Shown here: positions 7,511 to 14,069 of the stretch, piece after piece
Layout of the letters: every line of letters begins with the position of its first letter
How positions within the stretch are numbered: the first letter of the stretch is position 1
Origin: CAVPGH01 sp046726955
GTDB lineage: Bacteria > Acidobacteriota > Vicinamibacteria > Fen-336
Reading direction: 5' to 3'
Assembly: GCA_046726955.1 (NCBI GenBank)
Contig: JBKPBQ010000375.1
Location: 1 to 15,192, forward strand
DNA: 15,192 bases
The notes under the pieces: generated by a model
Told to the model about the DNA's origin: nothing
The model's input: the letters and a program-made list of their open reading frames with translations, nothing else
The model's database searches: none
Translations under genes and position numbers: made by a program

Positions 7511-9018
7511 CGGGACCGCGCCGCCGCGCGCGACGGGGCCGGCAGCCGCGCCACCACGACCGTGAGGCCGGCGAGGACCCAGGCGTAGCCGATCATGGAC
7601 TCGTCGGAGAACCGCGAGCCGAGCATGCAGCTCACGCACACGGAGACCACGAGGCCCACGCAGGCGAGCGCGAGCGGCCGGTCGGGGGCGAGGCGCCGGC
7701 GGAAGTACGTCTCGACGGCCGTGGCGGCGAGCGCCGCCAGGAAGAGCAGCAGGAGCAGGACCGCCGGGATCCCCATCTCCGCGGTCACGAGCACGAACGC
7801 GTTGTGGGCGTCGTGGGGATCGGTCTTGGCGAGCGGGTACTCGGTGTAGCGCCCGATGAGCAGCGGGAACTGCCCGAGCCCGACGCCCTGGAGCGGCCGC
7901 TCCGCGATCATGCGCGCCGCTCCCTTCCAGATGACGAGACGCTGGGCGCTGCTGCGGTCGAGCGTCGCGGCTTCGCCCGCCTGCGTGCCCTCCTGGGTCG
8001 TCGAGTCCAGCCGCTCGCGCACGCTGTCCGGTATGAGCCCCGGGAAGGCGGCGACGGCGGCGACACCGCCCCCCGCGGCGGCCACGAGGAGGAGCGGGTT
8101 CCGCAAGAGCGCCACCACCGCCGAGCCCGCGACGAAGGCGAGGTAGGCGCCGCGCGAGAACGTGAAGAGCATCGCCCGCATCGCGACCAGGTAGCCGGCG
8201 AGGTAGGGAACCCCGCGCCGCCAGGGCCGCAGGGTGAGCGCGTAGGCGAGGAGGGGAACCCCGTAGTACACGAGGAACGCCCCCATCTGGTTGGCCTGCA
8301 TCATGAGGCCCTTCACGCGCGCGGCCTCGATGCTGCCGCGGGTGGAGCGGTCGATCCCTTCCCACCACGTGACGCCGCCGATGAGCGCGGTGTTCCAGGC
8401 CATCACGAGCACGAGGGCCGCGATGTCCTGGCGCTGCCTGACCGTTCCCCGCACGAGGAAGAAGAGCAGGATGGGAGCGAGCCAGGCGCGGTAGTCCTGG
8501 ACGACGTCGAACGTCTCGGCGCCGCCGAGCTTGGCGGTGACGGCGCTCAGCGAGGCGACGGCGACGTAGGCGGCGGCGAGGAACTCGGGCGCGCCGACGC
8601 GGAGACGCTTCCGCGGGACGGCCTGGAACCGTCCGGAGAGCCAGGTCAGGAAGGCGAGGACGAGGAGGAGGTTCGTCAGGTTCGCGCCGGTGATTCCGCC
8701 CACCGGCAGCGGATACGCGCGGGAGTAGGGCAGGTACGCGACGAAGAGCGGGAGCAGCCAGCGGGGGCGCACGAGGGCCACCACCGCGCACACGAGCGTG
8801 AACGACGTGCCGAAGACGAACATCGCCTTGCCGTCTTCCGAGACGTCGATGAGCCGGGCGAGGGCGAGGCCGGTCGCGAAGGCGAGGGCGAGGACGAGGC
8901 CCGCGCGGAATTCCGTTCGGGACGGGCGCTTCAGCGCGGCCGCGTTCCGTGCGGGAGACGGTGCCTGGACGGCGACGGACGAGGCGGATCCGCTCGGCGC
9001 CGGGATGTCGGTGCTCAA
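7501..9018 (-). CDS. O-antigen ligase/Wzy-like polymerase membrane protein
   Basis: A 505-residue integral membrane protein of the O-antigen ligase/polymerase superfamily (Wzy_C type). It has roughly ten to twelve hydrophobic segments, starting near residue 38, and a large periplasmic loop at about 325-400. Characteristic motifs are TFSRGAYLAF (286-295), VIWKGAARMIAERPLQGVGLG (362-382) and DPHDAHNAFVL ahead of the next helix (400-410). The family joins lipid-linked glycans in the periplasm. In an export locus with Wzz- and OPX-like genes, polymerisation of repeat units is the likely job, but polymerases and ligases cannot be told apart by sequence alone. Start: TTG at 9018-9016 is the only start codon between the in-frame stop at 9031-9033 and the conserved region, with a G-rich GAGGG-like stretch just upstream. 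The first 35 residues are Ala/Ser/Pro-rich and cytoplasmic. Confidence 0.88.
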   Translation of the reverse strand: MSTDIPAPSGSASSVAVQAPSPARNAAALKRPSRTEFRAGLVLALAFATGLALARLIDVSEDGKAMFVFGTSFTLVCAVVALVRPRWLLPLFVAYLPYSRAYPLPVGGITGANLTNLLLVLAFLTWLSGRFQAVPRKRLRVGAPEFLAAAYVAVASLSAVTAKLGGAETFDVVQDYRAWLAPILLFFLVRGTVRQRQDIAALVLVMAWNTALIGGVTWWEGIDRSTRGSIEAARVKGLMMQANQMGAFLVYYGVPLLAYALTLRPWRRGVPYLAGYLVAMRAMLFTFSRGAYLAFVAGSAVVALLRNPLLLVAAAGGGVAAVAAFPGLIPDSVRERLDSTTQEGTQAGEAATLDRSSAQRLVIWKGAARMIAERPLQGVGLGQFPLLIGRYTEYPLAKTDPHDAHNAFVLVTAEMGIPAVLLLLLFLAALAATAVETYFRRRLAPDRPLALACVGLVVSVCVSCMLGSRFSDESMIGYAWVLAGLTVVVARLPAPSRAAARSRWR

Positions 9019-9030
9019 TCCGCCCCGCCC

Positions 9031-9789
9031 TCAGGAGCGCGCGGAGCGCGGCCGCCGCCGCCGTCGCCAGCGGTCACGAACGTCGTCGCGGTCGTTGAAC
9101 ACGATGCCCTGCACGAGCCCCGGCTTCACGTGCGTGAGCGCGCGCCGGATCACGTCGCGAGTCGTCCGCCGCGCCCGGACCACCAGGAGCAGGCCGTCGA
9201 CGTAGGCCTGCAGCCCGACCGTGTCCGCGAACGGCGCGAGCGCGGGACAGAGGACCACAGTCGTGTCGAAGTGCTGGCGGGCCGCCATGAGCAGGTGCGC
9301 CATGCGCTCCGAGCCCACGAGCTCGCCGGGGGCCGCGGCCACCTCTCCCGCGGGGAGCAGGAAGAAGCCCCAGGGATCGACACGCGCGACGGGCGCCGGA
9401 CCGTCCGTGCGTCCGGCCAGCCACTCGTGGAGGCCCGGTTCCGCGGGGAGGCCGAGGAGGCCGGCGAGCCGCGGCGCGCGGAGGTTGGCCTCCACGAGGA
9501 GCACGCGCCGGTCCTTCTCCTGGGCGAAGGCGGCGGCGAGGCCGAGGGAGGTCGTGAGCGTCCCCTCTCCCGTTTGCGTCGCCACTACACCCAGGCACCT
9601 CAGCGCACGCTCCTCTCCGATGGTCTTCACCTTGGCCCGCAGCACGCGGAAGGGCTCGAAGGCTTGGGCATCGGGAGAGAACCGCTCGCCGAGCGCGGCG
9701 TCGGGAGTGGCGGTTCGCGGCACGCCTTCGACGAAAGAGAAGGGGAACGACGCGGAGGCGGCCGGCGCGTTGGTGACGGAATCGGACAT
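9031..9789 (-). CDS. Degenerate CpsD/Wzc-type BY-kinase homologue, probable pseudokinase
   Basis: A 252-residue P-loop protein aligning by eye with the cytoplasmic domain of bacterial tyrosine kinases that pair with Wzz-like proteins. Retained family features: AFEPFRVLRAKVK (43-55, like the usual EayRxLRtn), the overall GEG turn, VLLVEANLRAPRL (96-108) and GIVFNDRD (228-235). The nucleotide site is damaged throughout. The Walker A stretch reads TGEGTLTTS (73-81), with Thr77 and Leu78 where Lys and Ser/Thr belong. Walker A' has Glu100 and Asn102 for the two Asp. Walker B reads VVLCPAL (178-184), with Leu180 for the catalytic Asp. The tail is Arg-rich (WRRRRRPRSARS) with no tyrosine cluster. 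ATG at 9789 follows GGGAAGGGTC. It sits directly after the Wzz-like gene, as active kinases do. I infer a non-catalytic scaffold or regulator of chain-length control. The frame is intact, so it is not a pseudogene. Confidence 0.85.
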   Translation of the reverse strand: MSDSVTNAPAASASFPFSFVEGVPRTATPDAALGERFSPDAQAFEPFRVLRAKVKTIGEERALRCLGVVATQTGEGTLTTSLGLAAAFAQEKDRRVLLVEANLRAPRLAGLLGLPAEPGLHEWLAGRTDGPAPVARVDPWGFFLLPAGEVAAAPGELVGSERMAHLLMAARQHFDTTVVLCPALAPFADTVGLQAYVDGLLLVVRARRTTRDVIRRALTHVKPGLVQGIVFNDRDDVRDRWRRRRRPRSARS

Positions 9790-9800
9790 GGACCCTTCCC

Positions 9801-11213
9801 TTACGACCCGCTCGTCCGGCCGGAGGCCGCGAAGCGCGGCAGGGTGACGAGCACCGGGTGGGGCAGATAGGCCTCGACCTCGTGCTCCGTCTTCAGCGAG
9901 CGGTCGAGGAAGTCGGCGGTGAGGGTCGAAGCGAGGCCGAGGACGACGGCGAAGCCGAGCCCGCCCAGAAGGAGGATCCCTGCGTAGGGGCGAATGGGCC
10001 GGCGCGGCAGGTGCGCGGGATCGAGGATCCGGAAGTGCCCGCCCCGCCAGTACTGCTCGAGCTTGCGGGCCATCTCCGCGTCCATCTCCTTGCGGAGCAT
10101 CTGGGTGTAGTTCTCCGAGAGCTGCTGGTAGTCGCGCGTGAGCGTCGTGAGCTCCTGCTCCGCCTTCGGCGTGAGCTCCACCCGCGACTGGTACACCGCG
10201 ATCTTCTCGTCGAGCTGGTTGCGGCGGGCCTTGACCGCCTCGATCTCCGACTCCGCGAGCTTCAGCGACCGGAAGAGCGAGGCGAGCTCGGGATCGGGCG
10301 TGGCGGACGTCGCGGGCTCCCCGGCGGCGAGGCGGTCCTCGAGGCGCTTGATCCGGAGCTGGAGCGCCTGCACCTCCGGGTGCTGCTCGGTGTAGCGGTT
10401 CCGGAGCTTCTGGAGCTCCGCCTTCTCGGCCGCGAGCTCGGCGAGGAGGCCGCCTCCCGCGGCCTTGCGGCCGTCGAGCATCGAGCGCTCGAGGCCGGCC
10501 CGGCGCTCCTCGAGCGTGCGCAGGTTCTCCCCGAGCGTCTGCTGCTCGAGCTGGCTCTGCTGCAGCATCGCCAGGTTCGAGGCGAGCTGCTCGGGGAGCG
10601 CTCCCCAGTAGCGCTGCTTGTGCTGCCGGAGCGAGGTCTCCCGCGACTCCAGCTTCTCCCGGGCCTCGTCGAGGTTCGACTCGATGAAGGCGTAGGCGCG
10701 CTTGGTGAGCGTGTCGCGGATGCGGTCCGCGTCCTCGATGAATCGGTCGGCGAGCATGTTCGTGACCGTCATCGCCTTGTAGGGGTCGCGGTTGACGTAC
10801 TCGACGACGAACGAGTCGTTCTCCTGCACGCGAATATCGACCGCCGCCCGCATTCTCTCCACGACCACGTGGGTGGGGGTCCCCGCCGCCTCGGGGTAGG
10901 GATCGAGCTTCTGGATCACGGCCTCGAGGTTGGTCCGACTGAGCATGACCTGGCGGATCGTGTGCAGCTGCTGGGTGATGCCCTCGCTGGAGACGGGTGT
11001 CACGAAGTGCTCGGGGAGGTTCGTGTTTTCGACGAGGATGAGCGTCGAGGAGCGAAACTTCTGGGGGAGGATGAATATCGCGGCCGCGGTGAGCGCCAGG
11101 ACGGCGAGGTAGGGGATCCAGAAGGCCCGCGGATAGCGGAGCGGGATCTCCAGGTAGTCGCGCAGCTCGCGCGTCGGGGCCTCCCGCTCGGGAAAGTTGG
11201 CGTCGTCCAGCAT
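9801..11213 (-). CDS. GumC/Wzz-type polysaccharide co-polymerase (chain-length determinant)
   Basis: A 470-residue inner-membrane protein of the polysaccharide co-polymerase type. A cytoplasmic N-terminus (1-29) leads to TM1 (about 30-49), then a Wzz-like periplasmic alpha/beta part with ENTNLPEHFVTP (62-73). A long coiled coil (about 165-390) is rich in Glu, Leu, Arg and Gln, with an interruption near 252-256 and 297-306. The Pro-rich PRRPIRP (403-409) precedes TM2 (about 411-432), as is typical of the family. The C-terminal tail of about 38 residues carries no fused kinase domain; the separate BY-kinase homologue follows 11 bp downstream. It should set polymer length and bridge the periplasm toward the OPX protein. 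ATG at 11213-11211 is preceded by TAGGA a few bases upstream, and the stop is TAA at 9803-9801. Confidence 0.92.
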   Translation of the reverse strand: MLDDANFPEREAPTRELRDYLEIPLRYPRAFWIPYLAVLALTAAAIFILPQKFRSSTLILVENTNLPEHFVTPVSSEGITQQLHTIRQVMLSRTNLEAVIQKLDPYPEAAGTPTHVVVERMRAAVDIRVQENDSFVVEYVNRDPYKAMTVTNMLADRFIEDADRIRDTLTKRAYAFIESNLDEAREKLESRETSLRQHKQRYWGALPEQLASNLAMLQQSQLEQQTLGENLRTLEERRAGLERSMLDGRKAAGGGLLAELAAEKAELQKLRNRYTEQHPEVQALQLRIKRLEDRLAAGEPATSATPDPELASLFRSLKLAESEIEAVKARRNQLDEKIAVYQSRVELTPKAEQELTTLTRDYQQLSENYTQMLRKEMDAEMARKLEQYWRGGHFRILDPAHLPRRPIRPYAGILLLGGLGFAVVLGLASTLTADFLDRSLKTEHEVEAYLPHPVLVTLPRFAASGRTSGS

Positions 11214-11230
11214 GCGTTCCTACTCTGCCC

Positions 11231-11860
11231 TCAGGGCACGATGATGATGTCGCCGGGAGCGAGCGGGATGTCCTGCTCGAGCTTGATGCCGCTCTCGAGG
11301 TCCCGGTAGTTGAAGCCGATGGCGATCCGGCCGCCGTCCGGGGCGTCGCGGATGACCATGATCCGCTCCCGGTGCGCGAACTCGCGGAAGCCTCCCGCGA
11401 TGGCGAGCGCCTGGAGGATCGTGATGCGGCCGGTGAGCGCGAACGACCCGGACGTCGTCACTTCTCCGATGACGTAGAAGCGCGCGCTCACTGCCTGGGC
11501 GACGCTCACCGTGACCTGCGGGACCTCCAGGAAACGCTTGAGGCTCGTGCGGATCTCGACCGTGAGCTCGTCCGGCGTGCGCCCCGCGGCCTGCAGGTCG
11601 CCGAGGAGGGGCACGGTGATCTTCCCGTCGAGCCGGACGGGGGCATCGGTGGAGAGCGAGGGCTCGTTCCAGACCATGATGTGGAGCACGTCGCCGGGGG
11701 CGATGCGGTAGCCTGCGGGCTCGCGCCGGGAGGCGGGCGGCGTCGGCTGGGACGTCGGTGATGCGGGGGCGGGAGGCGGCTCCTGCGCGGCGGCCCGAAG
11801 GGGCGAAGCGATCACGACGAGAGCGGCGGCCAGAATCCACGCCCGAGGACGAATCGCCAA
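11231..11860 (-). CDS. Short OPX polysaccharide export protein (Poly_export + one SLBB)
   Basis: A 209-residue secreted protein of the Wza/OPX family. The signal peptide is RPRAWILAAALVVIASPLRA with predicted cleavage near Ala-Ala-Ala|Gln (about 25-26). A Pro/Ser/Thr-rich linker follows to residue 48. The Poly_export domain (49-120) shows YRIAPGDVLHIMVWNEP, VRLDGKITVPLLGDL and EVPQVTVSV. One SLBB-type domain (125-172) shows FYVIGEVTTSGSFAL and ITILQALAIAGGF, and the protein ends at IPLAPGDIIIVP. No lipobox cysteine and no C-terminal outer-membrane helix are present, unlike E. coli Wza, so it should be a soluble periplasmic adaptor. Start: TTG at 11860-11858 is preferred because GGAGGGG stands three bases upstream and it puts the signal peptide at the N-terminus. 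A start 40 codons further upstream would bury it. First gene of the long operon, 17 bp before the Wzz-like gene. Confidence 0.9.
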   Translation of the reverse strand: MAIRPRAWILAAALVVIASPLRAAAQEPPPAPASPTSQPTPPASRREPAGYRIAPGDVLHIMVWNEPSLSTDAPVRLDGKITVPLLGDLQAAGRTPDELTVEIRTSLKRFLEVPQVTVSVAQAVSARFYVIGEVTTSGSFALTGRITILQALAIAGGFREFAHRERIMVIRDAPDGGRIAIGFNYRDLESGIKLEQDIPLAPGDIIIVP

Positions 11861-11863
11861 GAA

Positions 11864-11870
11864 CCCCTCC
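11864..11870 (-). promoter_or_regulatory. Ribosome binding site that decides the OPX start
   Basis: GGAGGGG on the minus strand ends three bases before TTG at 11860. It is a near-ideal Shine-Dalgarno site and supports the TTG start over the upstream ATG near 11980, which has no such site and would hide the signal peptide. Confidence 0.75.
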
Positions 11871-11945
11871 GTCGAAAACGGTCCTTTGCGGCGGAGCCAA
11901 TACACCCGGCCGAGCCGGCTCTCCGCACGCTGGAGGGGTGAGCCT

Positions 11946-11969
11946 CCGCGGTCGAAACCGACCCCGCGG
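11946..11969 (-). promoter_or_regulatory. Stem-loop in the 5' leader of the export operon
   Basis: On the transcribed minus strand, CCGC, a GG bulge and GGTCG pair with CGACC and GCGG around a GTTT tetraloop, giving nine base pairs. It lies about 85 nt before the OPX start, inside the inferred leader. No U-run follows, so it is not an obvious terminator. A regulatory or RNA-stabilising role is possible but unproven. Confidence 0.4.
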
Positions 11970-12018
11970 CGGCCCGGCACCGTGAAGAGATCGAACCTCT
12001 AACTCTTTGTCGGCTCCA

Positions 12019-12046
12019 TGTTTATCGATCGCGGTCCGGTTGTCAA
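12019..12046 (-). promoter_or_regulatory. Candidate sigma-70-type promoter for the polysaccharide operon
   Basis: A perfect TTGACA lies at 12046-12041 on the minus strand in the 202-bp gap between the ABC exporter and the OPX gene. The -10 box is less clear: TAAACA at 16-bp spacing (12024-12019) or GATAAA at 14-bp spacing (12026-12021). This is one of the few AT-richer spots in the window. Transcription would leave a leader of about 150 nt holding the stem-loop. The rest of the gap (11871-12018) holds a GAGCCGGCTC palindrome at 11912-11921 and no gene. Confidence 0.45.
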
Positions 12047-12062
12047 GGGCGGACGATGCCTG

Positions 12063-13964
12063 CTACAGGGGGTCCCCGGCCGAGCGGTTCCAGGGCAGCC
12101 GAGGGAGGGTGTCGCCGGGTTTTTCGCGCGGCTCGGCGGAGGCCGGGGATTCCGGAGGCGGCGGCTCTGTCGTCTCGCCGGGATTCAGGTAGCGGTTGCT
12201 GTCGAGGCGGTACTGGCGATCGTAGAGCTGCCGATACCGTCCTCCATGGCGCATCAGGACCTCGTGCGTCCCCCGCTCGACGATCCGGCCGCCCTCGAGC
12301 ACGAGGATCTGGTCGGCGGAGCGGATGGTGGACAGCCGGTGGGCGATCACGAACGTCGTCCGGCCTTGCCTCAACGCGCGCAGCCCGTCCTGGATGAGGG
12401 CCTCGCTCTCCGAATCGAGGTGCGAGGTCGCCTCGTCGAGGATGAGCACGCGCGGGTCGGCGAGGATCGCGCGGGCGATGGCGACGCGCTGTCGCTGGCC
12501 GCCCGAGAGGCGCACGCCGCGCTCGCCCACGACCGTGTCGTAGCCCGTCTCGAGCGCGTCCACGAACTCGTCGCAGTGGGCGATGCGGGCGGCCGTGCGG
12601 ATCTCCTCGGGTGTCGCCGCCGGCCGCGCGTAGGCGATGTTCTCCCCGATCGTCCCGTCGAAGAGGAACGTCTCCTGCAGGACGACGCCGAGGTGGGCGC
12701 GATAGTCCGACCGCCGCACGCGCGCGAGGTCCCGGCCGTCCACGAGCACCCGTCCGGAGACCGGCGTCTCGAAGCCCATCACGAGGTTGATGGCCGTGCT
12801 CTTGCCCGCTCCGCTCGGCCCCACGAGCGCAGTGGTGGTGCCCGCGGGCGCCCGGAACGAGATCCCGTGGAGCACGGGGAGGCCGGGGCTGTATTCAAAA
12901 GTCACGTCGTCGAAGGCGACTTCGCCGTCGAGGCCGGAGAGCGGCTCGCGACCCGCGTCCTCCTCGCTCTCCGTGCGCAGGCGGCGGATGTCGCGCATCC
13001 GCTCGAGGCCGGCGAGCGTCTCGCTCATCTGCGTCCCGGTCTCGGCGAGGCGCACCATCGGGGCTAGCAGCAGACCGATGAAGAACACGAACATCACGAA
13101 GTCGCCGAGGGTCATCGTCCCCGCGATGATGTTTCGCCCGCCGAGGTAGACGAGGACCGCGGAGAGGGCTCCCAGGTTGACGATGGCGAGCGCGCCGACC
13201 CAGGCGCTCGTCGTGAGCTCGCGGACGACGCTCTCGAAGAGCCGCTGCGCGCCCTCCGTGAACAGCCGCTGCTCGTGGGGCTCGCCGCGGTAGGCCTTCA
13301 CGACGCGGATCCCCCCGAGCGTCTCGTTGAGGCGGCCCACGAGCTGGGCGTTGAGCTCCGCGCGCTGGGCGAAGAGGGGCCGCAGGCGGCTGAAGGCGTA
13401 GGTCATGAGGACGGCGAGAGGGGTGAGGAGCCCGAGCGTGACGAGCGTGAGGCGCCAGTCGAGCCAGACGAGCACGCCCAATGCGAGAACGGCGGTGAGC
13501 AGGCTCCCCGCGAGCTGCACGAGCCCCGTCCCCATGAGGTTCCGCACGGCGTCGGGGTCGCTCATGATCCGGGAGATGAGGACGCCCGTCTTCGTCGAGT
13601 CGAAGAACCGGACGGGCAGCCGGGTCACCTGCGCCTGCAGGATGCGCCGGAGGTCCGTGATCGCGCGCTGGGCGGCGACGCCGAGCGTGCGCGAGAGCGC
13701 GATCGAAGCCGCCCCCTGCACGAGGGCCGCGAGGACGATCAGGCCCGCAAGGGGGCCGAGGAGCTCGGCCCGTCGCTTGACGATCACCTCGTCCACCACG
13801 AACTTGCTGGAGGCGGGCAGCGCGAGGGCGGCGATCCGGCTCGCCCCGAGGAGCAGGAAGCCCAGGAACAGCCGCCCCCGGTGCGTCCAGACGAGGTCCC
13901 GCGCCTCCCTCCACGCGTTGGCCGCGCGCGTTCCGGCGGGGGACGGAGACGGCGGCTCGGGCAT
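12063..13964 (-). CDS. MsbA-type ABC exporter (fused TMD-NBD)
   Basis: A 633-residue half-transporter that would act as a homodimer in the inner membrane, exporting a lipid, glycolipid or other hydrophobic cargo. The transmembrane domain spans about 30-315, with the family's FFDSTKTGVLISRIMSD (120-136) and LNETLGGIRVVKAY (212-225) coupling regions. The nucleotide-binding domain has Walker A GPSGAGKST (382-390), Q-loop Gln430, signature LSGGQRQR (486-493), Walker B VLILDEATS (506-514) and H-loop His542, so it looks fully active. After residue 585 comes an unusual tail rich in Pro and Glu (TTEPPPPESPASAEP) that typical MsbA lacks. ATG at 13964-13962 follows GAGG about 12 bases upstream. It is separated from the polysaccharide operon by 202 bp with its own promoter, so the functional link is by proximity only. 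Lipid A or phospholipid flipping is an alternative. Confidence 0.92.
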   Translation of the reverse strand: MPEPPSPSPAGTRAANAWREARDLVWTHRGRLFLGFLLLGASRIAALALPASSKFVVDEVIVKRRAELLGPLAGLIVLAALVQGAASIALSRTLGVAAQRAITDLRRILQAQVTRLPVRFFDSTKTGVLISRIMSDPDAVRNLMGTGLVQLAGSLLTAVLALGVLVWLDWRLTLVTLGLLTPLAVLMTYAFSRLRPLFAQRAELNAQLVGRLNETLGGIRVVKAYRGEPHEQRLFTEGAQRLFESVVRELTTSAWVGALAIVNLGALSAVLVYLGGRNIIAGTMTLGDFVMFVFFIGLLLAPMVRLAETGTQMSETLAGLERMRDIRRLRTESEEDAGREPLSGLDGEVAFDDVTFEYSPGLPVLHGISFRAPAGTTTALVGPSGAGKSTAINLVMGFETPVSGRVLVDGRDLARVRRSDYRAHLGVVLQETFLFDGTIGENIAYARPAATPEEIRTAARIAHCDEFVDALETGYDTVVGERGVRLSGGQRQRVAIARAILADPRVLILDEATSHLDSESEALIQDGLRALRQGRTTFVIAHRLSTIRSADQILVLEGGRIVERGTHEVLMRHGGRYRQLYDRQYRLDSNRYLNPGETTEPPPPESPASAEPREKPGDTLPRLPWNRSAGDPL

Positions 13965-14016
13965 TTTCGGCGACTACCTCATCTCAATGGCTGGCGGCGG
14001 CGCGTCGGGGCCAGCG

Positions 14017-14045
14017 TTGACCGGTCGGAGGGGAGCCGCTAGTCT
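14017..14045 (+). promoter_or_regulatory. Candidate promoter for the beta-barrel gene
   Basis: TTGACC at 14017-14022 is separated by exactly 17 bp from TAGTCT at 14040-14045. The -35 matches five of six consensus bases, the -10 only three. It lies in the 105-bp divergent gap (13965-14069) and would start transcription about 15-20 bases before the ATG. I saw no clear promoter for the divergent ABC gene there. Confidence 0.4.
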
Positions 14046-14069
14046 GCCGGAAGGGTGGTCCGCAGGCAA

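Noticed and set aside
7498..9870. Plus-strand open frame of 790 codons
   Set aside because: Antisense to the Wzy-like and kinase-like genes; charged repetitive composition, no recognisable fold, and it crosses gene boundaries of well-supported minus-strand genes.
9858..11309. Plus-strand open frame of 483 codons, Leu/Glu/Arg-rich
   Set aside because: Mirror of the coiled-coil chain-length gene on the other strand; its apparent coiled coil is a reading-frame shadow.
11981..12006. T-loop-like sequence (AGAGGTTCGATCTC on the minus strand) suggesting a tRNA remnant
   Set aside because: The stem has two wobble pairs and a mismatch, there is no matching acceptor or anticodon arm, and the space to the ABC gene is too short for an intact tRNA.
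11999..12019. Six-codon leader peptide (MEPTKS) in the operon leader
   Set aside because: No ribosome binding site before its ATG and it may overlap the -10 region; nothing supports translation.
11990..12062. Rho-independent terminator after the ABC exporter
   Set aside because: I found no GC stem followed by a T-run on the minus strand here, so read-through into the operon cannot be excluded.
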